From contig NZ_JACIEQ010000002.1 of the NCBI RefSeq assembly GCF_014196965.1, forward strand, positions 62,001 to 126,000: a stretch of 64,000 nucleotides of DNA. The letters are read 5' to 3'. The DNA is from Actibacterium naphthalenivorans. Lineage in GTDB: Bacteria > Pseudomonadota > Alphaproteobacteria > Rhodobacterales > Rhodobacteraceae. The position numbers and the translations under genes were made by a program. This document shows, one piece after another, positions 43,815 through 53,700 of the stretch (the first letter of the stretch is position 1; every line of letters begins with the position of its first letter). The notes under the pieces are model-generated. The model did no database searches. It was not told where the DNA came from and worked only from the letters and a program-made list of their open reading frames with translations.

Positions 43815-44777
43815 TTACCCACGCCGCCGCCGCCGCCCGCCACGCCCGCCGCCCGCCGCCGCCTCGGACGCTTTGGAGGCATCGGGAAACGGCGTGCCCT
43901 CGGCCACCGCATCCAGCACGCGGGAAAACTTGATCCAGTCATAGCCGTTGGCATCGTGGTTCATCAGGAAATTGGCGGCGCGGATCGCCTCCATCTCGAC
44001 CGGGCGGACCGGATTCATGATGGCGCTGGTCATGCCCGCGCCGATCGCCATCGGCAGGAAGGCGGCGTTGATGCCGTGGCGATGCGGCAGCCCGAAAGAG
44101 ATGTTCGACGCACCGCAGGTGGTGTTCACACCCAGTTCCTCGCGCAGGCGGCGCACCAGGGCAAAGACCTGCTGCCCGGCGGTGGCCATCGCCCCGATCG
44201 GCATCACCAGCGGATCGACCACGATGTCATGCGCCGGAATGCCGAAATCGGCGGCGCGCTCGACGATCTTCCTGGCCACCGCGAAGCGCACATCGGGATC
44301 TTCGGAAATGCCGGTATCGTCGTTCGAGATCGCCACCACGGGCACGTTGTATTTCTTGACCAGAGGCAGCACCAGTTCCAGACGCTCTTCCTCGCCCGTG
44401 ACCGAGTTCAGAAGCGGGCGACCCTGGGCCACCTGCAGCCCGGCCTCCAGCGCGCCGGGAACCGAACTGTCGATGCACAGCGGCACATCCACCAGCCCCT
44501 GCACCAGCTCGATCACGCTGCGCATCAGCGGCGGCTCGGTCTCGTTGGGGTTGGGGTTGGAGTTGTAGACAACGCCGGCGTTCACATCCAGAACCATCGC
44601 CCCGCAGGCCACCTGTTCCAGCGCGTCCTTTTCCACGGTGGAAAAATCGCCCGCTTCCAGTTCGGCGGCCAGTTTCTTGCGTCCGGTCGGGTTGATGCGT
44701 TCGCCGATCACGCAGAACGGTTCGTCGAAACCGATGGTGACGGTCTTGGTCTTGGATTCGATGACGGTGCGGGTCAT
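43815..44777 (-). CDS. Methyltetrahydrofolate:corrinoid methyltransferase (pterin-binding domain)
   Basis: The 320-residue protein has a dihydropteroate-synthase-type TIM barrel: GERINPTGRK (25-34), LDVNAG (63-68), and CGASNISFGLPHR. This is the methyltetrahydrofolate domain of MetH standing alone, and moves the methyl group from methyl-THF to a corrinoid protein. No corrinoid-binding or homocysteine domain is fused or adjacent, consistent with a split methionine synthase. The C-terminal 20 residues are Gly/Arg-rich (GGGRGGRRRRRG). Confidence 0.88.
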   Translation of the reverse strand: MTRTVIESKTKTVTIGFDEPFCVIGERINPTGRKKLAAELEAGDFSTVEKDALEQVACGAMVLDVNAGVVYNSNPNPNETEPPLMRSVIELVQGLVDVPLCIDSSVPGALEAGLQVAQGRPLLNSVTGEEERLELVLPLVKKYNVPVVAISNDDTGISEDPDVRFAVARKIVERAADFGIPAHDIVVDPLVMPIGAMATAGQQVFALVRRLREELGVNTTCGASNISFGLPHRHGINAAFLPMAIGAGMTSAIMNPVRPVEMEAIRAANFLMNHDANGYDWIKFSRVLDAVAEGTPFPDASKASEAAAGGGRGGRRRRRG

Positions 44778-44787
44778 TCCGTGGTCC

Positions 44788-45705
44788 TCAGGTTTGATCG
44801 GCCGGGCGGGCGGCGTGTTCTACGGCCCAGTTTGCACTGGCTCTTATGCCGCCCAGCGGGAAGAAATGCACGGCCTCAATGTTGAAGGCCGGATGCCTGG
44901 CCTTTTGCGCGGCCAGTTCGGCGATGAAATCGGTCGGCTCGAACGGCACGACCAGGCGGGTCACGTCTTTCGCGCGCTTTTGCAGCACTTTCAGCGACGG
45001 GCCGACGCCGCAGGACACCGCGAAGCGGATCAGCGTCTGCAGCTTGGCGGGGCCGGCCACGCCGATGTGGATCGGCAGGCGGATACCCTCGGCGCGCAGC
45101 CGCTCGGCCCAGGCGATGACCGGTGCGGCCTCGAAACAGAACTGGGTGGCGATCGCCATTTCCGCGTCGGTGCGCTCGGCAAAAGCCTGCTTCCAGCGCA
45201 GCGCCTGCATCACGTTGCGGTCCGATCCGTCCGGGTCGATGTCGCGGCTGCCTTCGGGGTGGCCGGCCACGTGCAGGCGCCGGAAGCCGGCCTTGTCGAA
45301 CAGCCCGGTTTCCAGCAGTTGCATGGAATTCTCGAACGCGCCGCGCGGCGCGGCCAGCCCGCCCGCCAGAAGCAGCGCCTGATCGACACCGGCCTCGCCC
45401 TGATAGCGGGCAATCCAGTCGGCGAGCATGGGCGCGTCGGCGACAAGGCGGGCCGGAACATGCGGCATGACGCAAAACCCGTCGCCCGCCAGACGCTTCG
45501 CCGTCGCCACCATATCCTCGATCGGGGTGCCGTCGATATGCGCGATGTAAACGCGTGTGCGCTCGGGCAGCAACGCACGGAAATCCTCGATCTTTTCGGC
45601 GGTGCGCGGCATCACCTCGATGGAAAAGCCTTTCAGAAAGGCTTCGATCTGCGCTGTTTCGGTGGCGCGCCGGGTTGCGCGGCTGTTGAACTGCAATAAT
45701 GCCAT
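44788..45705 (-). CDS. Methylenetetrahydrofolate reductase family protein
   Basis: The 305-residue protein has a MetF-type TIM barrel; the recognisable stretches are FSIEVMPRTAEKIEDF, THIDG-like (YIAHIDGTPIEDMV), and the FAD-linked segment QFCFEAAPVIAWAERLRAEGI. It would reduce methylene-THF to methyl-THF, the substrate of the next gene's enzyme. Start at MALLQFNSRA. It is only 10 bp from the methyltransferase gene. It is distinct from the classical E. coli MetF in length and N-terminus. Confidence 0.82.
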   Translation of the reverse strand: MALLQFNSRATRRATETAQIEAFLKGFSIEVMPRTAEKIEDFRALLPERTRVYIAHIDGTPIEDMVATAKRLAGDGFCVMPHVPARLVADAPMLADWIARYQGEAGVDQALLLAGGLAAPRGAFENSMQLLETGLFDKAGFRRLHVAGHPEGSRDIDPDGSDRNVMQALRWKQAFAERTDAEMAIATQFCFEAAPVIAWAERLRAEGIRLPIHIGVAGPAKLQTLIRFAVSCGVGPSLKVLQKRAKDVTRLVVPFEPTDFIAELAAQKARHPAFNIEAVHFFPLGGIRASANWAVEHAARPADQT

Positions 45706-45731
45706 TGTCGCCTTCCAGAGTCTCTCGGGGT

Positions 45732-46028
45732 TCAGTTCCATCCGGAATTGGCGATCAGCGCTTTCAGCCTTGCGTCGTCATACTCGGCTTCGAGTCGCGC
45801 GGCCTGAGCTGATGCGATCTCTTCGGGCGTGCCATCGACCGTGAAGGGGGCCGCCTTGCGCCATTCGGCCAGATAGGCGTCGGCCTCCCGCGCGCCCACC
45901 TTCATCGCGCAACGGTCGATCGCCTGTTCGAACCGTTCGGCCAGCACGCGTTTCGACCCGCGCCGGCCCTTGCCGACGATCACCTGGGCCGGAATGTCGC
46001 GCCAATAGACGATGGTGACGTCGGGCAT
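45732..46028 (-). CDS. 'Virulence factor' family small protein
   Basis: The 98-residue product reads MPDVTIVYWRDIPAQVIVGKGRRGSKR and has a cysteine at about residue 37 (DRCAMKVG). This family is annotated as 'virulence factor' in many alphaproteobacteria without experimental support, and is usually next to the corrinoid/methyl-THF genes, as here. I infer a role in that pathway. It is the first gene of the minus-strand operon, 26 bp from the reductase. Confidence 0.75.
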   Translation of the reverse strand: MPDVTIVYWRDIPAQVIVGKGRRGSKRVLAERFEQAIDRCAMKVGAREADAYLAEWRKAAPFTVDGTPEEIASAQAARLEAEYDDARLKALIANSGWN

Positions 46029-46296
46029 CGCTGATTCCCCTGCTTTCCGTTCTTCGCTTCTACGCCGTCCCGGGGTCTGCGCGGCGCCGGTTTTCGACAT
46101 GGCGCGCGCATCTAGCGACTTCGGGCGGCATCACCTTTAGTCCAGCGGCCTGAAAACGGCCACATCGGGGAGTTGGAAAAATCCTCAACAAGATCATGAG
46201 GCCGCTGCGCAAGGGGCCGGCGCACGCGATGCCACGCTTGCGAAACCGGCGCGCTGCCCCTAACTTGGGCATAACTTGAGTTGGAGGGCGATCAGG

Positions 46297-47409
46297 ATGG
46301 CGCCCAAGCGTCCCGATGGTGCGGGCGCGTTCCCGAAACCGGTCGCAACCCCCGCGCCTGATACGCCAGACCCGGCGGAGCTTTATGCCGCGCTGGATCT
46401 GGGCACGAATAGCTGCCGGATGCTGATTGCCCAGCCGAAGGGCAATCAGTTCCACGTGGTCGACAGCTTTTCCAAGGCTGTTCAGCTTGGCACCGGGCTC
46501 GAGGCCTCGGGGCGGCTGTCGCGTGCCTCGATCGGGCGCACGGTGCAGGCGCTGCGCATCTGCAAGGGCAAGCTGGAGCGGCACAATGTCGTGCGGATGC
46601 GGCTGGTCGCGACAGAGGCCTGCCGGCGCGCCCGCAACGCGCGCGATTTCATTCGTCTGGTGCGGCGCGAAACCGGTCTGGGGCTGGAGATCATCGAGCC
46701 CGAGGAAGAGGCGCGGCTGGCCGTGGTATCCTGCGCGCCGCTGGTGTCGACCCGGACAGAACAGCTTTTGGTGGTCGATATCGGCGGCGGCTCGACAGAG
46801 CTTGTGTGGATCGACCTGTGTTCGGTGCCGCGGGCCGAGCGCCCGCGCGCGATCATGCGGCTGCATGCGGGGTTCCACCCGGCCGAAAGCCCGTTTGCCG
46901 CGGCCAAGGTCGTGGACTGGATCTCGGTGCCGCTGGGGGTGGCCACGCTGAAGGACCAGTTCGAGGATGTGGAGGACGATGCCGCCCGGTTCGCGCTGAT
47001 GAGCTGGTTCTTCGAGGAAAACCTGGCGAATTTCTCGCCCTACGCGTCGGAACAGCCGCGCGAGGGGTTTCAGATCATCGGCACCTCGGGCACGGTCACC
47101 ACGGTGGCGGCGTCTTTTCTGGGGTTGCGGCGCTATGACCGCAACAAGGTGGACGGGCTGCGCATGACCTCGGACCAGATCGACCGGGTGATCCGCGACT
47201 ATCTGCTGCTGGGTCCCGAGGGGCGGCGCAGCGACCCGCGCATCGGGCGCGACCGGCATGCGCTGATCATGTCTGGGGCGGCGATCCTGCAGGCGCTGAT
47301 GCGGATCTGGCCGACCGACCGGCTGTCGGTGGCCGACCGGGGGCTGCGCGAAGGGCTGCTCTATGCCCAGATGAGCGCGGATGGCGTGCTGGAAGACGGC
47401 CCGTTCTGA
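46297..47409 (+). CDS. ppx: Ppx/GppA phosphatase family protein
   Basis: The 370-residue protein has the ASKHA fold with DLGTNSCRMLI near residue 36 and VVDIGGGSTELVW near 158. The family includes exopolyphosphatase and guanosine pentaphosphatase; the length (shorter than E. coli Ppx or GppA) fits the alphaproteobacterial form. The ATG at 46297 follows GGAGG; a TTG at 46276 is rejected. It is probably transcribed with rlmE. Confidence 0.88.
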   Translation: MAPKRPDGAGAFPKPVATPAPDTPDPAELYAALDLGTNSCRMLIAQPKGNQFHVVDSFSKAVQLGTGLEASGRLSRASIGRTVQALRICKGKLERHNVVRMRLVATEACRRARNARDFIRLVRRETGLGLEIIEPEEEARLAVVSCAPLVSTRTEQLLVVDIGGGSTELVWIDLCSVPRAERPRAIMRLHAGFHPAESPFAAAKVVDWISVPLGVATLKDQFEDVEDDAARFALMSWFFEENLANFSPYASEQPREGFQIIGTSGTVTTVAASFLGLRRYDRNKVDGLRMTSDQIDRVIRDYLLLGPEGRRSDPRIGRDRHALIMSGAAILQALMRIWPTDRLSVADRGLREGLLYAQMSADGVLEDGPF

Positions 47410-47450
47410 GGCGCACTTGTGCCGGCGGCACGTTTGCGGCATGCGCGGTG

Positions 47451-47475
47451 TCTGGATATTTTTGGAAAGATGAAG
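47451..47475 (+). repeat. 5'-truncated copy of the GATATTT-GGAAAGATGAAG repeat
   Basis: The sequence TCTGGATATTTTTGGAAAGATGAAG matches the 3' half of the repeat at 34829-34861. It lies between ppx and rlmE; its ATG is in frame with rlmE and could mislead start prediction. Confidence 0.55.
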
Positions 47476-47505
47476 ACAGGGCGCATTTGCGCGGGGTTTG
47501 TGAGT

Positions 47506-48228
47506 ATGGCAACGAAAAAGACCAGCGGGCGCGGGCAGCGTGATCTGAGGGTGAAGGTCAAGAGCGCGCGGGGGCGCAAGCTTTCGTCGACGCTGTGGCT
47601 GGAGCGGCAGCTGAACGATCCTTATGTGAAACGCGCGAAGGCCGAGGGGTTTCGCGGGCGGGCGGCGTTCAAGATCTCGGAGCTGGATGACCGCTACCGG
47701 TTTCTGGTGCCCGGCGCGCGGGTGGTCGATCTGGGCTGCGCGCCCGGCGGCTGGTGCCAGGTGGCGGTGAAGCGGGTCAATGCGCTGGGGGAAAAGCAGG
47801 GCAAGGCCATCGGCACCGTTCTGGGCGTCGATCTGCAGGAGGTGGAACCGATCGCCGGGGCGGAGATCCATCAGCTCGATTTCCTCGAAGACGATGCCGA
47901 CGAGAAGGTGAAGCAATGGCTGGGCGGTCGGGCCGATGTGGTGATGTCGGACATGGCGGCCTCGTCTTCGGGGCACAAACAGACCGATCACCTTCGGATC
48001 ATCGCGCTGTGCGAGGCGGCGGCCTATTTCGCCTTCGACGTGCTGGACGAGGGGGGCACGTTCGTGGCCAAGGTTCTGGCCGGTGGCGCCGAGGGAGAGT
48101 TGCAGAAGCTGCTGAAGCAGCGGTTCGCGAAGGTGGCGAATGTGAAGCCGCCGGCCAGCCGGTCGGACAGTTCCGAGAAATTCGTGGTTGCCACCGGGTA
48201 TCACCGTGTGGATGACGCGGAAGACTGA
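47506..48228 (+). CDS. rlmE: 23S rRNA (uridine-2'-O-)-methyltransferase
   Basis: The 240-residue FtsJ-type enzyme methylates U2552 of 23S rRNA. It has [33 protein letters not shown], the SAM motif [13 protein letters not shown], and [17 protein letters not shown] with the catalytic KDKE tetrad positions. The start at MATKKTSG is family-typical; an in-frame ATG inside the repeat at 47466 is rejected. Confidence 0.95.
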   Translation: MATKKTSGRGQRDLRVKVKSARGRKLSSTLWLERQLNDPYVKRAKAEGFRGRAAFKISELDDRYRFLVPGARVVDLGCAPGGWCQVAVKRVNALGEKQGKAIGTVLGVDLQEVEPIAGAEIHQLDFLEDDADEKVKQWLGGRADVVMSDMAASSSGHKQTDHLRIIALCEAAAYFAFDVLDEGGTFVAKVLAGGAEGELQKLLKQRFAKVANVKPPASRSDSSEKFVVATGYHRVDDAED

Positions 48229-48330
48229 GTTCGGGGTGCCCGAAACGAAATCTTAGGGTTTTGCGGCAAGGGTGGCGGGGGCCATGCGGCATTTGGGGCT
48301 GCCGGGCCATTTCGCCGGGGGGCAGACCGC

Positions 48331-49176
48331 ATGACCATTGAATTCCCGCATGACGGCGCGGCGCGCGCGTTCGAGTTTTCCACGGCGGAATTCGACGCTC
48401 TGTCGCGCGTTCTGCATGACTGGGCCGGGATCCGCCTGCCGCGATCGAAGCAGGGGGGTGTCTATGCCCGGGTGAAGCCGCGCCTTGCCGCGCTTGGTCT
48501 TGGGACTTTCGCGGAGTATTGCGCCCTTGTCGCCAGCGGCGCGGGGCAGGCGGAACGGTCTGCGCTGATGGGGGTGCTGGGGCTTCGGGATACCGGGTTT
48601 TTCCGGCATCCGCAGCAGTTCGAGCATCTGCGCCGGTGCCTTGCGCCGCTGGCGGACAGGGCGCGCCGCGGCGGGCGGGTGCGGCTTTGGTCGGCGGGCT
48701 GCGCGACCGGGGAGGAGGCTTACAGCCTTGGTCTCGCCCTGCTGTCGCTTGGTGCGGATCTGCCCGAACGGGATGTGAGGATTCTGGCCACCGATATCGA
48801 TCCGGTCATTCTGTGCCACGCGGAGGCGGGTATTTACGACGGCGACGCGGCCCTTGCCGTGCCCGAGGCTCTGCGGCCCCTGAACACGGGTCCGGACGGT
48901 GCGCTGCATATGCCGGAGGAATTGCGCCGGATCATCGCCTTTCGGGCGCTGGATCTGAGAGATGGCTGGCCGTTCAGGGGCGGGTTCGACATCATCTTCT
49001 GCCGGGGCGTGATCTGTCATTTCGATCTGGCCACGCGCGAGGAGGTATTGGAGCGTCTGGCGCTGCGCCTTGTTCCGGACGGGGTGCTTTATCTTGGGCC
49101 GGGCGCGCGCCTGAGCGGTGCGGCAAGCCGGCTTTTGCAGCCATCGGGCGCAGCGGCCTTTGTCCGGCGGGGATGA
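48331..49176 (+). CDS. cheR: CheR-type chemoreceptor methyltransferase, divergent
   Basis: The 281-residue protein has a CheR N-terminal helical domain, FFR at 90-92, the SAM motif SAGCATGEE at 121-129, and ATDIDPVIL near 154. It differs from classical CheR where the substrate-binding motif CRNVxIYFD becomes CRGVICHFD (224-232), and the closing GHSE is replaced by GPGARLS. A sub-domain between about 175 and 205 that in CheR binds receptor tails is present. No cheA, cheW, cheY or cheB is nearby. Convergent with a chemoreceptor-like gene 27 bp away. Confidence 0.85.
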   Translation: MTIEFPHDGAARAFEFSTAEFDALSRVLHDWAGIRLPRSKQGGVYARVKPRLAALGLGTFAEYCALVASGAGQAERSALMGVLGLRDTGFFRHPQQFEHLRRCLAPLADRARRGGRVRLWSAGCATGEEAYSLGLALLSLGADLPERDVRILATDIDPVILCHAEAGIYDGDAALAVPEALRPLNTGPDGALHMPEELRRIIAFRALDLRDGWPFRGGFDIIFCRGVICHFDLATREEVLERLALRLVPDGVLYLGPGARLSGAASRLLQPSGAAAFVRRG

Positions 49177-49203
49177 GGCCGATGCCGGTTCCCCGGCCCC
49201 GGT

Positions 49204-49755
49204 TCAGAAATCTTCCCAGCCTTGCGGAGCAGGGGCATCTGCCGCCACGGCGCGACGGGACGTGAAGACAGGCAAGCAGGCGGGGGCGGGCTCGGCCAGG
49301 GAGACGCGGAAATGGGCGGTGCGTTGAATGAGGAATTCGGCGCGCCGCGCGATGGATCGCGCCGTTGCCGCCGCGCCGGACGGTGCCGGCGGAAGCGGCG
49401 GGTGAAGAAGCAGCGGCGCGCTTTCGCCACGCGGGGCTTGCGCATCCGGGGTCGGGCGGGCTGCGGCGCGTGGCGCAGCCTCTGCCGCCCGCGCCAGGTG
49501 CAGCGCTTCGCCGTGGATGGCAAAGGCGGCTTCCAGCAGGTCCGCGACCGTGTCGTTCAGCAGGGAGAGGGCCGCGTTGAAATCATCACGGACAGGTTCG
49601 GCCCGGCCAGCGCCGCCGGGCAGGCGATGGGTCAGGTCCCCCCGGGCGACCGCGCGGATCCCCCCATGGAGCTCTTGCACAAGCTGCACCAGCGCCGCCT
49701 CGTCGGTCACAGGCTCTCTGAACCCGGCCGATGGGAAGTTGCCGTTCGAAACCAT
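49204..49755 (-). CDS. Truncated chemoreceptor-like protein with CheR-docking C-terminus
   Basis: The 183-residue product has no membrane helix. Residues about 25-90 resemble the end of a HAMP domain and the entry of a receptor signalling helix: AVARGDLTHRL (36-45) and DDFNAALSLLNDTV (57-70). A Pro/Ala-rich linker follows, then a short helix like the end of a signalling domain, and finally GWEDF (179-183), which matches the WEEF/NWETF-type pentapeptide that docks CheR. The conserved signalling tip is absent. It faces the cheR gene, 27 bp from it. It may be an internally deleted receptor kept as a CheR partner. Confidence 0.7.
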   Translation of the reverse strand: MVSNGNFPSAGFREPVTDEAALVQLVQELHGGIRAVARGDLTHRLPGGAGRAEPVRDDFNAALSLLNDTVADLLEAAFAIHGEALHLARAAEAAPRAAARPTPDAQAPRGESAPLLLHPPLPPAPSGAAATARSIARRAEFLIQRTAHFRVSLAEPAPACLPVFTSRRAVAADAPAPQGWEDF

Positions 49756-49839
49756 GATGCCGCGCCCTTCGCCACCCGCCTGATCCTTGGCAATCATGCG
49801 GACAAGAGGTAAAGGGCGGCCTAATGCGGATGGCGCGCG

Positions 49840-50739
49840 CTAGATCATGCTGCGCAGAAGGGGGATTTTCTCTTTCATCGCCGCATAGCCCTGATCGATG
49901 GCCTCGGCGGCGTTGCCGAAATCCAGAATGCTCATGTGGCCGAGGTTGAGATCCACCATGATGTTGGGCGGGTCACCGGCCAAGCGGCTGCGCCGGATCT
50001 GATCGGTCATGAAGTTGATCGAATTGGTGAGAACATCCATATAACCGGGCGGTTTGCGGCGGCTTTTCTTCTTTGGGGCCAGATAGCTTTTCAGCGCCGG
50101 TTTCAGCGCGACGGGCGCAGCGTCGATAAGGGTTTCCAGCCCGAATTCCGGCCCGTCGACGATCTCTTCGGCGGCGCGTGTCGGGGTGAAGACGCGGGAG
50201 TTCGGATTGACCGCGATGGTGATATGCGCGCCAAGCGCGCGGCAGCCCGACACCGGAACCGGATTGCTCATCCCGCCGTCAAGAAGCCAGCGTTCCTGGT
50301 GCCAGACCGGGGACAGAATGCCGGGAATGCCGATGGAGGCCCGCACCGCCTTTACCAGATCGCCCTCTCGCAGCCAGACTTCGCAGCCGGCGTAAAGATC
50401 GCTGGCCACCGCGAGGAAAGGTTTGTCCAGATCGGAAAACGAGGGTTTGAAGCCGAGGCTGCGCAGCTTTCGGTCGATGGACTTGCCTTCGATCAGCCCG
50501 CCCGAAGCGATGTTGACATCGAGCATCCGGGCCACCGTGACCTGCGAGATGGAGCGCGCGAAATCTTCGAGCGGGTCCAGCACGCCCGATACATAGGCCG
50601 CGCCGACAAGGGAGCCCATCGAGGCACCGCAAATCATGTCGGGGGCGAGGCTCTCTTCCTCGAGCGCGCGCAGCACGCCGATATGGCACCAGCCCCGCGC
50701 GCCGCCGCTTCCCAGTGCCAATCCCAACTTCACTGCCAT
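49840..50739 (-). CDS. Patatin-like phospholipase (RssA family)
   Basis: The 299-residue protein has the glycine-rich SGGARGW loop (11-17), nucleophile Ser40 in GASMG, and Asp154 in DGGMSNPVPV, forming the catalytic dyad of patatins. It is a cytosolic or membrane-associated lipid acyl hydrolase; the substrate is unknown. It precedes the RND operon by 55 bp downstream direction on the same strand, and might be co-transcribed. Confidence 0.9.
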   Translation of the reverse strand: MAVKLGLALGSGGARGWCHIGVLRALEEESLAPDMICGASMGSLVGAAYVSGVLDPLEDFARSISQVTVARMLDVNIASGGLIEGKSIDRKLRSLGFKPSFSDLDKPFLAVASDLYAGCEVWLREGDLVKAVRASIGIPGILSPVWHQERWLLDGGMSNPVPVSGCRALGAHITIAVNPNSRVFTPTRAAEEIVDGPEFGLETLIDAAPVALKPALKSYLAPKKKSRRKPPGYMDVLTNSINFMTDQIRRSRLAGDPPNIMVDLNLGHMSILDFGNAAEAIDQGYAAMKEKIPLLRSMI

Positions 50740-50793
50740 CGGGCCTCCCTCATGCCCGGCGCCCGCGCGACGCCTGAGCCGTGCGATGTTATC

Positions 50794-53700
50794 CTATTCC
50801 GTTTCGCCTGGCGCCGCGACACGGAAGACAAGCAGATACAGCGCCGGGATGAACAGGAGCGTGACCAGCGTTCCGACGATGATGCCACCGATCATCGCAT
50901 AGGCCATCGGCCCCCAGAACACCTGCCGGGCGATCGGGATCAGCGCCAGGCTGGCGGCGGCCGCGGTCAGCAGGATCGGGCGGGCGCGGCTGTCGCTAGC
51001 CTCGAATACCGCATCCCAGCGGGATTTGCCGGCCTTGCGCAGCTCTTCGATCTCGTTGACCAGAATGATCGAGTTCCGGATCAGGATGCCGACCAGCGCC
51101 AGCACCCCGAGGATCGCCACGAAGCCAAGCGGGGCGCCCGAGGGCACCAGCGCCGCGACGACGCCGATCAGGCCCAGCGGGGCGGCGCAAAGAACGATCA
51201 GGCTGAGCCGGAAGCTCTGCATCTGGATCATCACCAGCGTCACCATGATGATCAGCATCAGCGGCACGACCTGCACGATCGGCATGACCGAGTCGCTGGT
51301 GGTTTCCTGTGTTCCGCCAACCTCGATCCGGTATCCGGCGGGCAGGGTTTGCTCGAATTCCCGGATCTGCGGTTCAAGCGCCCGGACAACCGTCAGCGGC
51401 TGGTCGCGGGTCGCCACGGCGGCCTTGATGGTGATCGTGGGCACACGGTTGCGCTGCATGATCACCGGTTGTTCGGTGTCGTAGCGCAGCGTCGCCAGGC
51501 TCGAAAGCGGGATGGCACGGCCGTCGCGCGTGGTCAGCTGCAGGTCAAACAGCGATTCCACCGAACGGCGGTCTTCGTCGGCTCCGCGCACGATGATGTC
51601 CACCAGATATGTCTCGTCGCGCAGTTCGGTGATCAACTGGCCGTTGAAGACCGCGTTCAGCGACAGCGCAATGTCCTGCGCCGACACGCCAAGCTGGCGC
51701 GCCTTGTCCTGATCGACATCCACGCGCACCACCCGTGCAGGTTCGCTCCAGTCCAGTACGATCCCGGCCAGACGCTCATCCCCGGCAAGGATCGCGGCGA
51801 GGTCGCGGGCACGGTCGCGCAAGGCCGAAGGCCCGGGGCCCGATATGCGGTACTGCACCGGCTTGCCCACGGGGGGGCCGAGTTCGAGAAGCTTGGGGTA
51901 GATGTCGAAGCCGGCGAATTCCTCGGCCGCGCGCGCTTCGATCCGGGCCCGGACCCGGTCGCGCGCCTCGACCGATGTGGTGTTCAGAACGATCTGGCCC
52001 AGATAGGGGCCGGGTGTCGGCGCTTCGAAGGTGAGCAGGAAGCGCGGCGCGCCGCGACCGACATAGGATGTCCAGTATTCGATATCCTCGTCATCGGCGA
52101 AACCGGCCTCCAGCCGGTCCATCTGGCGGCGGGTTTCGGTGATCGAGACGTTCTGGCGCGCCGTGAAATCGACAATCAGTTCCGTGCGGTCCGAATTCGG
52201 AAAGAACTGCATCTGGACAAATCCCATGCCCCAGATCGACGCCCCGAAGATCGCCAGCGTCAGCGCGATGGTCAGCCAGCGCGCCCGCATCGCCGCCCGC
52301 AGGATCGTGTGAAAGGCCTTGCGGATCCGGCCCGGTGTGCCGTCATGGTGGGGCATGTTCGCCGGCAGCAGGGTGACCCCCAGAAGCGGCGCGAAAAGAA
52401 CGGCCACCAGCCATGAGACAATCAGCGAGACGGCGATCACGACGAACAGCGAGAAGGTGTATTCCCCCGCGGCCGAATCGTTCAGCCCGATGGGGACGAA
52501 GCCCGCGACCGTGACAAGCGTTCCCGTCAGCATCGGAAAGGCGATCGAGGTCCAGGCGTAAGAGGCCGCCTTGGGCAGGCTTTCCCCCAGTTCCAGCCGC
52601 GAGATCATGGTTTCGATCGCGATCATCGCGTCATCGACCAAAAGCCCCAGCGCGATGATCAGCGCCCCCAGCGAAATCCGCTGCAGCGTGATCCCGTAGC
52701 GATCAAGGATCACGAAGGTGATCGCGAGAACCAGGGGAATGGTCAGCGTCACGACGAGGCCCGCCCGCAGCCCCAGGCTGACGAAGGTGACGGCAAGAAC
52801 GATCGCGATCGCCTCGGCCAGGGCGCGCACGAAATGGCCGACCGCGTGCCGGACCTGATCAGGCTGATCCGCCACCCTGCTCATGTGGATCCCGACCGGC
52901 AGTTTCGCCTCGACCCGCGTCATCAACTGTTCCAGATCGTCGCCATAGTCCAGGATGTTGCCGCCCGTGCGCATGCCGATGACCAGGGCGATGCCCTGCT
53001 GGCCGTTGTAGCGAAACAGGTTGTCGGGCGGGTCTTTGTAGCCGCGCGTGATCTCGGCAATGTCGCCGATGTTGAAAAAGCGGTCGCCGACCCGCAGGTT
53101 CACCGCCGCCAGGCTGTCGGCGTCGGTGAACTGGCCGCCGACACGCACGATCACCTGTTCGTCGCCGGCGTCGATCACGCCGGAGGGCACGATGGCATTC
53201 TGATCCGCCAGAGTGGCCACCACCTCGCGCTGGTCAAGCCCCAGCGCCGCCAGCCGCCGCGTCGAGAACTCCAGATAGATCGCCTCGTCCTGGGCGCCGA
53301 TAAGGTCGATCTTGCCGGCGTCGGGCAGCGCCTCTATCTCCGTGCGCACCGCCTCGACGTAATCGCGCAATTCGCGCGGGGTGAACCCGTCGGAGGTGAA
53401 GGCATAGATGTTGCCGTACACGTCGCCGAAACTGTCGTTGAACTGGAAGCCGGCGAATTCCTCGGGGAAATCGGCGCGGATGTCGGTCATCATGTTGCGC
53501 ACCTGCTGCCAGATGCGCGGAATCTCCCGCGCGGGCGTGGTGGGCAGCAGGTCGACATACACCACGACCTGACCCGGCGCCGTCACCGAACGGGTGGCGT
53601 CAAGCTCGTTGAGCTCTTCCAGCTTCTTCTCGATCCGGTCCGTGACCTGGCCGAGCGTTTCGTCGGTATCGGCGCCGGGCAGGGCGGCCGCCACGATCAT

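Noticed and set aside
41409-46028. Cobalamin or SAM riboswitch upstream of the corrinoid operon
   Set aside because: The 268 bp upstream of 46028 shows no recognisable B12-box or SAM-II/SAM-I core by eye; a covariance-model search would be decisive.
46060-48204. 714-codon minus-strand open frame antisense to ppx and rlmE
   Set aside because: It overlaps two genes with conserved motifs and lacks a recognisable fold or ribosome site.
49936-52416. 826-codon plus-strand open frame antisense to the RND permease and patatin genes
   Set aside because: Both antisense partners have unambiguous motifs; long antisense frames are common at this GC content.
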